Of a DNA stretch of 21,792 nucleotides, positions 5,648 through 13,849 are shown piece after piece (the stretch's first letter is position 1; each line of letters starts with the position of its first letter). A program made the translations under genes and the position numbers. The stretch is taken from the IMG/VR virus record IMGVR_UViG_3300020056_000191, positions 1 through 21,792 of that record, one strand, 5' to 3'. The notes beneath the pieces were generated by a model. The model was not told the origin of the DNA, did no database searches, and worked only from the letters and a program-made list of their open reading frames with translations. Source of the DNA: a virus.

Positions 5648-7126
5648 TCACATGAGGTTCTTGATAGTAACTCTTCTGTAATACTGGTTACGGTTTGCAG
5701 TGAGATCTCCTTGGTCAGGATCACCATTTGCCTTAGTAACGAATGGGTTCGCAACCATGCCGTAGCGGGTCTTGAACGCAATCTTGGGCTGGAAGGTGTT
5801 AGGATCGATGCTGCGTAGTTGCTGGAGGGGAACATATGGGCAGTAGAATAGACCTGCGTCATATGCATTAGAACCCTTATAACCCATTACATAGTAGTGG
5901 GTGTCAGCGATGTTAGCAGAATATGGGTCAATGTAGACAGCAATGCGTCCGTTCATTGTACCAACTCTGAGGTTACCGGTATCGTCAACTTCGCCAATAC
6001 CAGGACCACCTGCACCGTTTAGACCTGAGGAATAGTCAAGAACACCTGCCATTGCCATTGCGGAAGCAACGTCAGCAGAAGTGATCATGAAGTTACCCTT
6101 GCCTCTACGGGTCTCTTGTGCGATAGCGTTAGCGTCACGCTCCATCTGGAACATTAGACCCTTCCACTTCTCAACAGACCAACGTCCGTTGGAGTCAACG
6201 TCTAGGTCGAATAGACCAGCGGCAGCAACGTTGTTCTGTGCGCCAGGCTTAGCGATGGTATAAACTGTACGAACAACTTCACGGTTGATTTCAGCAAGAA
6301 TCTCGCTGGAAAGAAGGTTCGAAAGTTCTCCCTCTGCATCAAGACCATGAATTGCTCTGAGGTCTTGTGCTAGTTCTAGAGTGTACTCTGCTTTGAGTGC
6401 TCTGGTTCTTGCGAACACAGAAGTCTTCTCAATGCTGAATGACATCTCGTTGAATAGAGTTCCTGCTGCTCCTAGAGTCTCAGCAACGTCTCTTTCAATT
6501 CCACGAACTCCAGATGCTCCACCCTCGTAAGAACCACCGTCGTTGAGTAGACCAGGGTTTGCTTCTAGGTTGCCAGCTTGTTGTGACTGAACAGTTCCTA
6601 GTGGTGATAGGTTATCGCCACCGGCACCTGTGTAATCAATGTTGTAGTCTGCAATTCCATTAGTCTCTGAAGAAGGAGATGTAGCAGAGAAGTTAGGATC
6701 AGGTTCGTTGAAGAGTGCTTCAGGACCACCGCGTAGGGTAGAACCTTGCTCCTGATACTGTGACTTCATTGCGAAGATTAGTCCAGTAGGACCGTTCATG
6801 GGCTGAACGCCACAGATGTCATATGCCATTAGGTTAGGCATTGAACGTCTGATTAGTCCAATTAGAATTGGGTCGAAACCAGCAAGTCCGCCTGTTTCAG
6901 GAGTAGCTGCTAGTCCGCCACCGGATAATGCTCCTCCGGTTGCATCTAAACCACCAACAGTGTTGGGGGCTTCTGTTAACATGCCACGCTCTTGCGCGAT
7001 CATGTTTGCTGTGTTCTCTAGTAGTTGAGCGGTTACTGCTTTCTTATGCTTATCTTGAATAGACTCGCCTTCGTTAAGAACAGGTGCCCACTTATTTACT
7101 AGAGCTCTTGGGGTTGTGTCCAACAT
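5648..7126 (-). CDS. 23: gp23 major capsid protein
   Basis: Forms the hexamers of the head shell. The 492-residue protein (T4: 521) has the typical cyanophage gp23 features: MSFSIEKTSVFARTRALKAE and YTLELAQDLRAIHGLDAE in the middle, and the C-terminal YYVMGYKGSNAYDAGLFYCP followed by LRSIDPNTFQPKIAFKTRYG. A T4-type prohead protease site is visible near the N-terminus: L50-T51-E52 before APNTVGG matches the (L/I)-x-E consensus cut by gp21, so the mature protein probably starts at A53. It follows gp22 after 35 bases with no late promoter of its own seen in the gap, and is followed by a strong terminator. Confidence 0.97.
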   Translation of the reverse strand: MLDTTPRALVNKWAPVLNEGESIQDKHKKAVTAQLLENTANMIAQERGMLTEAPNTVGGLDATGGALSGGGLAATPETGGLAGFDPILIGLIRRSMPNLMAYDICGVQPMNGPTGLIFAMKSQYQEQGSTLRGGPEALFNEPDPNFSATSPSSETNGIADYNIDYTGAGGDNLSPLGTVQSQQAGNLEANPGLLNDGGSYEGGASGVRGIERDVAETLGAAGTLFNEMSFSIEKTSVFARTRALKAEYTLELAQDLRAIHGLDAEGELSNLLSSEILAEINREVVRTVYTIAKPGAQNNVAAAGLFDLDVDSNGRWSVEKWKGLMFQMERDANAIAQETRRGKGNFMITSADVASAMAMAGVLDYSSGLNGAGGPGIGEVDDTGNLRVGTMNGRIAVYIDPYSANIADTHYYVMGYKGSNAYDAGLFYCPYVPLQQLRSIDPNTFQPKIAFKTRYGMVANPFVTKANGDPDQGDLTANRNQYYRRVTIKNLM

Positions 7127-7161
7127 TTTTTTAGCTCTGTGTTAAAGTGTACTGTTAAAAA

Positions 7162-8328
7162 TTACGAATTCCAGTTACGAAGAACTCTTACGGTTGCCGC
7201 CATTGCTGGTGACATCTCCTCAGTGATTTCTACTGGATTTTCATCAACTGTAGACTTGACTGCCTCGGTCTTAAAATAAGACTCGCGGATAGTGGTGAGT
7301 TTCTTTGTGTAATCCTCTGTGGATTTGAAATCTACACCCTCAGCAAGTGCTGCTAGTTTTTCTTTCTGAGTATCAGCTAGACCTTCTGAAACTTGGTTCA
7401 GAATTACGACGCTTTTTACCTCAGAGAGTTGCTTACTAATTTCAATATTGCTCTTAACTTGCTCGTTAAGGCGGTCTTCCATTTCACGAATAGTTTCAGC
7501 CATTCCTTCTACGACATCAATTTTGTCGTCTGGAATATTGACGTGGTTCGCACTTAATACATTAAGGAAACCGGAAATAAGTTCCTCATTAAGTTCGTTT
7601 TTGATACCACGATCAATCGCTACTTGGTTTTCTTCCAACCAGCGGTTAATAGCGTAGTTCACTGTGCCATCAACTTCCTCGCTAATTTCTGCCTTAGCAG
7701 TCGATACTTGCTTATCAAGTTCAGTGGCAAAGTGTTCTACAAGCTTGTCGTACTCTTCAGAAATCTTAGCTTTAACTGCTGCTTCGAAGATGGTTTCAAT
7801 CTTCTCTTTGTACTCTTCAGTTAATTCTAGACCTTCTGTGAGTGCTTTTACATCATCAGATACATCAAATCCTTCGAACGATGGTTTGATTGGATATGTT
7901 ACCGCAGGACCTACAGATGTAGCATATGCTACTTCAGCACCGACAGTAGGAGCGGGGTCAGGGTGATGATTACCATGACGCTGTTGTGGGTCGCCAGATA
8001 CTTGGGAAACAGGAGCGGCCGCTTTGGCACCAGGATTCTCTTCTCCATCTTCATCATTACTGTGAAGTGGTGCGGATGTACTTCCACCTAAATCTGTAAC
8101 TGACTGTGTTCCTGGTACAACGTCGGTTCCCACTGTTGGAGCGGGGTCACCGGACATTTTATTGCGCTGCTGGGGATCACCCGAAACAGCGGATGGGTCC
8201 GAACCAGAACCAGGAATTACGTCTGCCTTCACAGTTGGAGCGGGTTCCGCTGTCATTGTTGGCATACTTTCCATCAAATTGTTCTGAGTTACAAACTCAC
8301 CAAACTTTTCGTTTAACATATCTGACAT
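7162..8328 (-). CDS. 22: gp22 prohead scaffold (core) protein
   Basis: The internal scaffold around which gp23 assembles; it is degraded by gp21 during maturation. The 388-residue protein (T4: 269) has a family-like C-terminal two thirds: acidic, helical, coiled-coil-rich (for example EEYDKLVEHFATELDKQV and MAETIREMEDRLNEQVKSN), ending in MAATVRVLRNWNS. The N-terminal 140 residues are unusual: a Pro/Gly/Asp-rich, low-complexity stretch with repeated PAPTV and SGDPQQR units, which accounts for the extra length. The start at 8328 has a good Shine-Dalgarno sequence (AGAGGG, about 9 bases away), and an ATAAATA late promoter lies 40 bases upstream. Confidence 0.9.
   Translation of the reverse strand: MSDMLNEKFGEFVTQNNLMESMPTMTAEPAPTVKADVIPGSGSDPSAVSGDPQQRNKMSGDPAPTVGTDVVPGTQSVTDLGGSTSAPLHSNDEDGEENPGAKAAAPVSQVSGDPQQRHGNHHPDPAPTVGAEVAYATSVGPAVTYPIKPSFEGFDVSDDVKALTEGLELTEEYKEKIETIFEAAVKAKISEEYDKLVEHFATELDKQVSTAKAEISEEVDGTVNYAINRWLEENQVAIDRGIKNELNEELISGFLNVLSANHVNIPDDKIDVVEGMAETIREMEDRLNEQVKSNIEISKQLSEVKSVVILNQVSEGLADTQKEKLAALAEGVDFKSTEDYTKKLTTIRESYFKTEAVKSTVDENPVEITEEMSPAMAATVRVLRNWNS
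7930..8250 (-). repeat. Degenerate PAPTV / SGDPQQR repeats in gp22
   Basis: Within residues 27-133 of gp22 the unit (D/E)PAPTVxxxV occurs three times (about residues 28, 61 and 124) and SGDPQQR occurs twice (49-55 and 111-117). The DNA of the copies has diverged, so this is a protein-level repeat rather than a recent duplication. Confidence 0.8.
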
Positions 8329-8367
8329 CTGAGTTTCCCTCTTAACTTTGATATTTAGTGCTGTAGT

Positions 8368-8374
8368 TATTTAT
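8368..8374 (-). promoter_or_regulatory. Late promoter-like ATAAATA upstream of gp22
   Basis: ATAAATA on the minus strand (8374-8368) in the 45-base gap between gp21 and gp22; a CTAAATA lies closer to the gene at 8358-8352. Transcription would start 25 to 35 bases before the gp22 ATG. Confidence 0.55.
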
Positions 8375-9030
8375 TAAATTAATTTGTTTGAGACATACGC
8401 CTCAAACGCTTTCACAATGCGCTCTTGGAGCTCATGTGATGGAGCAGTATCTATGCTGCGCTTCATTTCTGAAATGTGGCGTTCCTTTAGGATGCCACCT
8501 TCCCATACCCATTCTTTACCTTCCATGATTCCATTAACAAATGCATCAGGAGCGGAAGGATCTGCTACAATATCAGCAGCAGTAGCGAGCATAAAATCGT
8601 CACGAACATAATTAGCACCATTCTTTTCTTCTAGGGAACCCATACCTCGGGAGGAAACTCCTAGCTTCACACCTTCATTAATTAGATTCTTTGCCAATGC
8701 ACCTTGTGGCATTGACTCTAGAATTTTTGCTTTACCAATAAAATTATTTCCCTCTTTTCTTAGGGATGTAATTTTATGTGAGATAAGATGTAAGTTGATA
8801 GTTGGACCATCAGGGTGTCCCAGTTCTCCAACTGCTCTACCAGACTTTACATACTCTTCGTTATATCTACCAACTTCTCTTTCTAGAACTGATAGTGGAT
8901 AGACTCTACCATTACGATTTTTAATCTCGGACTGAAGAAATACTCCTTCAATATACAGATTCTTTTTGCCATCAGACTCTTCAGTGAGAATCTGAACGTG
9001 TTCAAAATTTCCTTCTGTAATTAGTTTCAT
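8374..9030 (-). CDS. 21: gp21 prohead core protease
   Basis: The serine protease that cleaves head proteins after (L/I)-x-E and then digests itself. The 218-residue protein (T4: 212) aligns by eye with T4 gp21: LYIEGVFLQSEIKNRNGRVY, then GELGHPDGP with the likely catalytic His72, then LGVSSRGMGSL (residues 123-132) containing the likely catalytic serine (S126 or S127), then DPSAPDAFV. The active-site layout resembles the herpesvirus assemblin family. The ATG at 9030 overlaps the stop of the small core protein gene by four bases, so the two are coupled. The gene sits between the core proteins and gp22, as in T4. Confidence 0.95.
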   Translation of the reverse strand: MKLITEGNFEHVQILTEESDGKKNLYIEGVFLQSEIKNRNGRVYPLSVLEREVGRYNEEYVKSGRAVGELGHPDGPTINLHLISHKITSLRKEGNNFIGKAKILESMPQGALAKNLINEGVKLGVSSRGMGSLEEKNGANYVRDDFMLATAADIVADPSAPDAFVNGIMEGKEWVWEGGILKERHISEMKRSIDTAPSHELQERIVKAFEAYVSNKLI

Positions 9031-9221
9031 TCTTCTGGTTCCTCTGTGGTATTATCCATAATCTCGTCATACATTGTTTGAGCAACTACTTGTTTGTAGG
9101 TGTCAATAACTTCTGACGATTTAGCAAGCATCACATCATTGAGAAGGTCAATAGCAGTTGCACGGTCGCCATTTGAAATGGCATCCACTGCCTTCTCTAG
9201 AGATTGATTAGTATCAGACAT
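9027..9221 (-). CDS. Small acidic prohead core protein (gp67/gp68-like by position)
   Basis: A 64-residue acidic, helical protein ending EEPEE. Its position between gp20 (portal) and gp21 is that of T4 gp67/gp68, small prohead core components removed during maturation. Sequence similarity to T4 gp67 is not obvious by eye, so the assignment is by synteny, size and charge. It overlaps gp21 by four bases and has an ATAAATA late promoter 23 bases upstream. Confidence 0.7.
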   Translation of the reverse strand: MSDTNQSLEKAVDAISNGDRATAIDLLNDVMLAKSSEVIDTYKQVVAQTMYDEIMDNTTEEPEE

Positions 9222-9243
9222 AACTATAATTGGTTAGCAATAT

Positions 9244-9250
9244 TATTTAT
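9244..9250 (-). promoter_or_regulatory. Late promoter-like ATAAATA upstream of the small core protein and gp21
   Basis: On the minus strand CTAAATAAATA spans the gp20 stop codon; its ATAAATA (9250-9244) ends 23 bases before the ATG at 9221. Confidence 0.55.
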
Positions 9251-10962
9251 TTAGACGAAGAACTTGGTTTAGACGCTGGAGGTTTAGGCGCAGCCTTCAT
9301 TTTCTTCATCTCACGCTCATGGTCTGCAGCAGCAATCTCTTGCTCCCTTTCATGATCGTCAGCATCTGCTTGTGCTTCCAACTCTGGAGCAAAAGCATCA
9401 TTCTGTCTATCCATCATATCGAATGTATTAATATCAGCAGGTGACATAGCAAGACCAAGATTAATCTCAGCGTTCATTTGCTTATCAATCTCCTTATATT
9501 CTTTCTCACTTTGTTGGAGAACGTTTTTACGAATCCATTCAATAGAAACGTACTTGCCAACAAACGGATCAAACTGTGTGGCAATTTGAATTCTTTGTAA
9601 GTTAAGTTCTGCTTCTTTGAGTTCGTTGAAGTGATTGTCGAATAGAAAATCATATTGAATATGTTCCTTCATCTCCTCCCAATCATCGGGAGTAATAACA
9701 CGCTTAAGAACTAGTTGCGTCTTCAACATATCATTGAAGATTTCGCCAAACCTCTTGCGGAGACGACCAATAAACTTAGTGAACTTCAGTTCATCTCTAA
9801 GTACCTCAGTTGTTTTACCAAGATTAAATCCTTTGTTGTCGTCAGTTAAACGTGAAGGTGGTAGGTTAAGTGAGTTGTAAAGTTTCTTCTTGAAATACTC
9901 AAGGTCTTTAAGTTCACCAAGATTTTGACCACCTGGTAGTACAGAGATTTCAGTTCCTCTACCACCCTCACGACGAGGAAGCCAGAAGTCTTCAAGCATA
10001 CTCATATGCTTTTTGTCATCTCTAATCTCACCAGTGTTTGCATCATAAACTAATTTATTACGATAGCGGTTCATCACATCTCTAAGGTATTGCTCTGCTT
10101 TTACCTTAGGTAGATTACCAACATCAATGTAAAAAATTCTTCTTTCTGGTGCGCGTGATAAACGATAGATAACAATCGCATCCTCAATCATACGCAACTG
10201 ATTATGTACTTTGATTGCCTTATGCAGGAAACTAAGAGTCATTTTCTTAGTCATATCTTGCAGTCCAGAACCGCAATATGTAATAGCATCTGCTGCAATC
10301 CTCACACCTTGACTAATACCATAGTCAGAGGTTCCAGTTACTGCAGGTAGATTGCCACCAAAACCTTTAGGATTATAGACATAGTAATCAATGTACTCAC
10401 CCCAGTCATACTCCAAAGCACTGCCTTGGATAGTGTGTTTTGTTTGCTCATCTTTGCCAATCTTCTGTCTAACTTTTTTAATTTTAAGAGGATCAATCTG
10501 TCTTAGTTCAGTGATACCCTTAGTTGGATTAGCAAGATCTACAACTTTGTGATAATATAAACGACCATCAATATACCATTGCCTAATAATATTGTGTGCA
10601 TTTAAATCAAAATTAAGGAGTTTAAGAATGTATTCAAACTCATCTCTAATTTTTCTTTTTAATGTTGCCCCCGCTTGTAAATTTGATAACTCAATTTCTA
10701 CAGGTGCATCTTTAGCATCAGTAACTAAAAATTCATTTACAATTTCATCTACAGAAGAATCAATCTCTGGATGCAACGCCATAGCACGATAGCGTTTAAT
10801 TAAATCAAATTCATTTCTGGCATTACCACCTTCAACATCAACATATGTACCAAAATAACCACCGGCTACGGTGGTTACGTCTTCATTAGAAGACGGCGGA
10901 ACTGGAGATTGACCCTTCAGCTCCGCCGGATTGTTGATGAGAAATCCAAATAATTTACTCAT
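9247..10962 (-). CDS. 20: gp20 portal protein
   Basis: Dodecameric portal at the head-tail vertex through which DNA is packaged; also the classical cyanophage marker gene g20. The 571-residue protein (T4: 524) has clear family segments: FDLIKRYRAMALHPEIDSSV, EIVNEFLVTD, LLNFDLNAHNIIRQWYIDGR, IYRLSRAPERRIFYIDVGNL, and LEDFWLPRREGGRGTEISVL followed by LPGGQNLGELKDLEYF. The C-terminal 60 residues are an acidic then basic, low-complexity tail (EHEREQ-type repeats, then PKPPASKPSSSSK) longer than in T4. An exact TATAAATA late promoter lies 30 bases upstream of the ATG. Confidence 0.97.
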   Translation of the reverse strand: MSKLFGFLINNPAELKGQSPVPPSSNEDVTTVAGGYFGTYVDVEGGNARNEFDLIKRYRAMALHPEIDSSVDEIVNEFLVTDAKDAPVEIELSNLQAGATLKRKIRDEFEYILKLLNFDLNAHNIIRQWYIDGRLYYHKVVDLANPTKGITELRQIDPLKIKKVRQKIGKDEQTKHTIQGSALEYDWGEYIDYYVYNPKGFGGNLPAVTGTSDYGISQGVRIAADAITYCGSGLQDMTKKMTLSFLHKAIKVHNQLRMIEDAIVIYRLSRAPERRIFYIDVGNLPKVKAEQYLRDVMNRYRNKLVYDANTGEIRDDKKHMSMLEDFWLPRREGGRGTEISVLPGGQNLGELKDLEYFKKKLYNSLNLPPSRLTDDNKGFNLGKTTEVLRDELKFTKFIGRLRKRFGEIFNDMLKTQLVLKRVITPDDWEEMKEHIQYDFLFDNHFNELKEAELNLQRIQIATQFDPFVGKYVSIEWIRKNVLQQSEKEYKEIDKQMNAEINLGLAMSPADINTFDMMDRQNDAFAPELEAQADADDHEREQEIAAADHEREMKKMKAAPKPPASKPSSSSK

Positions 10963-10991
10963 AACATAAGGTCTATAACTGTGCTATGACC

Positions 10992-10999
10992 TATTTATA
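10992..10999 (-). promoter_or_regulatory. Exact T4-type late promoter TATAAATA upstream of gp20
   Basis: Minus-strand TATAAATA (10999-10992) in the gap between gp19 and gp20, identical to the T4 late consensus read by gp55; the ATG is 30 bases from its end. Confidence 0.8.
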
Positions 11000-11007
11000 G
11001 AAGTAAA

Positions 11008-11616
11008 TTAGTTAGTTACTCCAGGGTTGTTACTTGCACCTTCTCTACCACCTGCGGCAGCCTGCCAGTAGGAATACTGGAACTCAACTGTAAATTCTTC
11101 AATCTGGTCATTGCTATCATAAGCAAGATCGATTTGAGAAACTGAAGTTGGGAAAGCGTACTTAAGTTCGTATGCTCTGATGATTCTACCGTTAGTACCT
11201 GCACCCGTTACATCTGTTTCTTGTCCTCTTTCCAACTGGTTGACGACAACATCAACTGAATACTTATCATCTCCAGCAAGGTTAGGAAGATCCGCACCAT
11301 TAAAGTTATGGTTGTTAATTGCATTCAACCATGCTTCAAAGTATGCTCTACTCTTCATGTCCTTATCAGCAAAGAATGTAGCAGACCATGTATCGAAGGT
11401 TCTATCACCTGCGATTTTAATTGTTCTACCACGGAAAGGAACTTCAATAACACCCAAGTTGGAACCTGGTAGTGCTGCTGACTTACATAGAAGGTCAGTT
11501 AGTTTCTTATCTTCTGCACTCAATCCCACAAATTCTGGGAATGGAATGCTCACACTGAACAGATTTGGTTTTACACCTTGTCCAATCTTTGTGATAAATG
11601 AACTCATTGATGCCAT
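11008..11616 (-). CDS. 19: gp19 tail tube protein
   Basis: Stacks as hexameric rings to form the inner tail tube. The 202-residue protein (T4: 163) shows the gp19 pattern: KPNLFSVSIPFP at the N-terminus, FRGRTIKIAGDRTFDTWSAT (residues near 62-81), the KDMKSRAYFEAWLNAINN helix, AFPTSVSQIDLAYDSNDQIE, and the closing EFTVEFQYSYWQ. A short Gly/Asn tail follows the usual end. The ATG at 11616 has a Shine-Dalgarno sequence (AGAGG) about 9 bases upstream. It lies 40 bases after gp18, in T4 order. Confidence 0.95.
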   Translation of the reverse strand: MASMSSFITKIGQGVKPNLFSVSIPFPEFVGLSAEDKKLTDLLCKSAALPGSNLGVIEVPFRGRTIKIAGDRTFDTWSATFFADKDMKSRAYFEAWLNAINNHNFNGADLPNLAGDDKYSVDVVVNQLERGQETDVTGAGTNGRIIRAYELKYAFPTSVSQIDLAYDSNDQIEEFTVEFQYSYWQAAAGGREGASNNPGVTN

Positions 11617-11656
11617 GTTTTTTTACCTCTTTTTTTGTTGTTTGGAAAAATAATTA

Positions 11657-13801
11657 TCACTGACCAACTACTTCAGAGAATGATACTCCGGTTCTTGTAG
11701 CAGTTAATGTAACTGTAATAAAGTTAACAGAGCGTACTGGTTGCAGATAAATATCCGCAACAAACTCGTTACGATCAATAACTGATGGGGTGTTATTAGA
11801 ATCGTCACAAACAACAAAGAAATCTGTTAGTCCTCTATCTGCTTGAATTTCAGAAAGGTAGGAATTAACAGCACCAGAAAAACTTGCTCTTGTAAGAGAA
11901 TCATTTTGTTCAAATAATACTCCCTGGGAAAGAGCGTCAACTCGCCTCTCGATATTGAGGAACAAACGACGAACGTTAATTCTATCGAATGCTGATGGTG
12001 AAGCAAGTGCTGTCTTGTCACCAAACAGCGTAATACCACTACCACGAAGAGATACGATAGGATTGATTCTTTCAGAATATAGGTCGTCTCTATCGGATTT
12101 ATTTGGGTTATATGCTAACTTAATTGCATTTCTTAGTGAACCTCTGTTCAATCCTGCAGGTGAATACCAGTCAGCAAGTGCAGCGGATGTTGAAACGCAT
12201 AGTCCAGCAACGTCTCCGTTGCAAGGCACATAACGGAACACGTCATTAAAACGGTCATAAAGATACTTATAACCAGAATCAAATACTGCGTATGATGTGG
12301 ATGCTAGGTTAGCAAAATAATTAAGAGTATTAGTCTTAGCAGCTGCTGCTGATAGTGGAGTATCGCCATTAAGTTGATTTCCTTTATGTGGGGAAACAAA
12401 CGCTACACAATCTTTTCTTTCGGTAGCAATACTAATTGCAGTTCCCGCTTTAGCAAGTGAATCTGACTCATCATCACCTGAACCACCCATAAGAATGAAG
12501 TCTAGATCAAACTCGTCAAAAGTTCTAAAAATTTCTAGAGCATCATTTGGATATGCATAATTAGCATCCGAACCACTTGAGAGGTCAAATTGCTTAACTG
12601 CTAAACGCTTGAGAGCACCAGAAGCTGCTGAAACATCAAGATCAGCAGTATCCCAAGCGCCGCCAGCACCAAATGCATCGCCCGAAAATGGTAATGCTGC
12701 TAGAACAATATTTGCTGAAGACTGGTTGACTAGTGTGCGGTAGTATGTGTTTGCACCTTGTGGTGACTTACCACCTGTAAGTTTAGATAGATACTGGAAT
12801 GATTCTAAAATAGTTCCTGTTGTTGAATCAATAACAGCAATGTGGAACTCATCCTCGCTAAATCCTAAAGTAGCGCCCTGCTCGGATGTTCCGGGACGGG
12901 GACCAATATCATTTAATTTAAATACAAAACTTCCTACAGTTACTGTAGCGTTTCTATACCAGTCGCTAACTGCAGTTACTGGGTTTGTGTCATCAACTAC
13001 AGTTACTGTGAGGTCGAATGTAACAGGAGTTCCTGTTGAACCACCACCACCTAAATCTGAATCCGTAACTGCAATCACTTCACCATCAACGTATCCAAGA
13101 CCACCAGTAAAAGAAGTGACTGTAACTACACCACTTGCTACATCAAATGCTAGTGTCGCGTCAGATGTTGAACTACCACCAGAAAGAGTAACTGTGTATG
13201 AATTATCACCAAGATCTGTAGTACCAACTAGATTGCTTACGGCACCACTTGCAACAACTCCAGTATCGGGAATGTCAATCTCGTCTGTGGTTACGATAGC
13301 ACCACCAGATGTATTAATAACTTGTCCAGTTAGAGTAGCAGGATCCCATGAATATAGTGTTGCTGTCTTACCACTCACAAATGTTAGTACTGTTCCATCA
13401 GCAACAACACCAGGTGCTTGAGTAAAAGTTACGTTCTGGTCGTATCCTCTATCAACAGCAACAACCTCTAGGTCATTACCCCAACTACCTACTGATGCTG
13501 CAGTAACAAGATTACTATCAGTGGCAGCTGCCGCTGCAGCATCAGCAACTCTGGTTACGGCTAAACGTCCACCGTATGAAAGGAATTCGGATGCTACAAA
13601 CCAATCTTCTGCAATCTCATCAATTGGTCCACCAAAAGTATCGACTAATTCTTTTTGTGAATTGATAGCAACAACTTCATCAACTGGTCCTTTTTGGAAG
13701 GCTGCAGCAATTGCTCCTCTAAGAGCCTGAGAACCCACAATAGTTGCATTTGTGAGATCGCGCTCTCTGATAATTACTCCAGGCGAGACTTGACTAGCCA
13801 T
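11657..13801 (-). CDS. 18: gp18 contractile tail sheath protein
   Basis: The contractile sheath subunit. The 714-residue protein (T4: 659) begins VSPGVIIRERDLTNAT, typical of myovirus sheaths, and has the conserved C-terminal half: LFGDKTALASPSAFDRINVR, RLFLNIERRVDALSQGVLFE, then the C-terminal YLQPVRSVNFITVTL insertion-strand region. Residues about 130-270 form a Gly/Ser/Thr/Val-rich surface insertion resembling fibre-type beta domains, accounting for the greater length. The start has a good Shine-Dalgarno sequence (GGAGAG) and an ATAAATA late promoter 37 bases upstream. Confidence 0.96.
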   Translation of the reverse strand: MASQVSPGVIIRERDLTNATIVGSQALRGAIAAAFQKGPVDEVVAINSQKELVDTFGGPIDEIAEDWFVASEFLSYGGRLAVTRVADAAAAAATDSNLVTAASVGSWGNDLEVVAVDRGYDQNVTFTQAPGVVADGTVLTFVSGKTATLYSWDPATLTGQVINTSGGAIVTTDEIDIPDTGVVASGAVSNLVGTTDLGDNSYTVTLSGGSSTSDATLAFDVASGVVTVTSFTGGLGYVDGEVIAVTDSDLGGGGSTGTPVTFDLTVTVVDDTNPVTAVSDWYRNATVTVGSFVFKLNDIGPRPGTSEQGATLGFSEDEFHIAVIDSTTGTILESFQYLSKLTGGKSPQGANTYYRTLVNQSSANIVLAALPFSGDAFGAGGAWDTADLDVSAASGALKRLAVKQFDLSSGSDANYAYPNDALEIFRTFDEFDLDFILMGGSGDDESDSLAKAGTAISIATERKDCVAFVSPHKGNQLNGDTPLSAAAAKTNTLNYFANLASTSYAVFDSGYKYLYDRFNDVFRYVPCNGDVAGLCVSTSAALADWYSPAGLNRGSLRNAIKLAYNPNKSDRDDLYSERINPIVSLRGSGITLFGDKTALASPSAFDRINVRRLFLNIERRVDALSQGVLFEQNDSLTRASFSGAVNSYLSEIQADRGLTDFFVVCDDSNNTPSVIDRNEFVADIYLQPVRSVNFITVTLTATRTGVSFSEVVGQ

Positions 13802-13837
13802 GTGATACTCTCCGTGACATCCAAATTTATCTAGAAT

Positions 13838-13844
13838 TATTTAT
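13838..13844 (-). promoter_or_regulatory. Late promoter-like ATAAATA upstream of gp18
   Basis: Minus-strand AATAAATAATT; the ATAAATA (13844-13838) ends 37 bases before the gp18 ATG in the 48-base gap after gp17. Confidence 0.6.
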
Positions 13845-13849
13845 TAAAA

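Noticed and set aside
12747-13421. 224-residue plus-strand open frame opposite gp18
   Set aside because: Lies wholly within the gp18 coding sequence and reads as a low-complexity Pro/Ser/Val/Thr protein, the usual antisense shadow of a Gly/Thr/Val-rich gene; no start signals.
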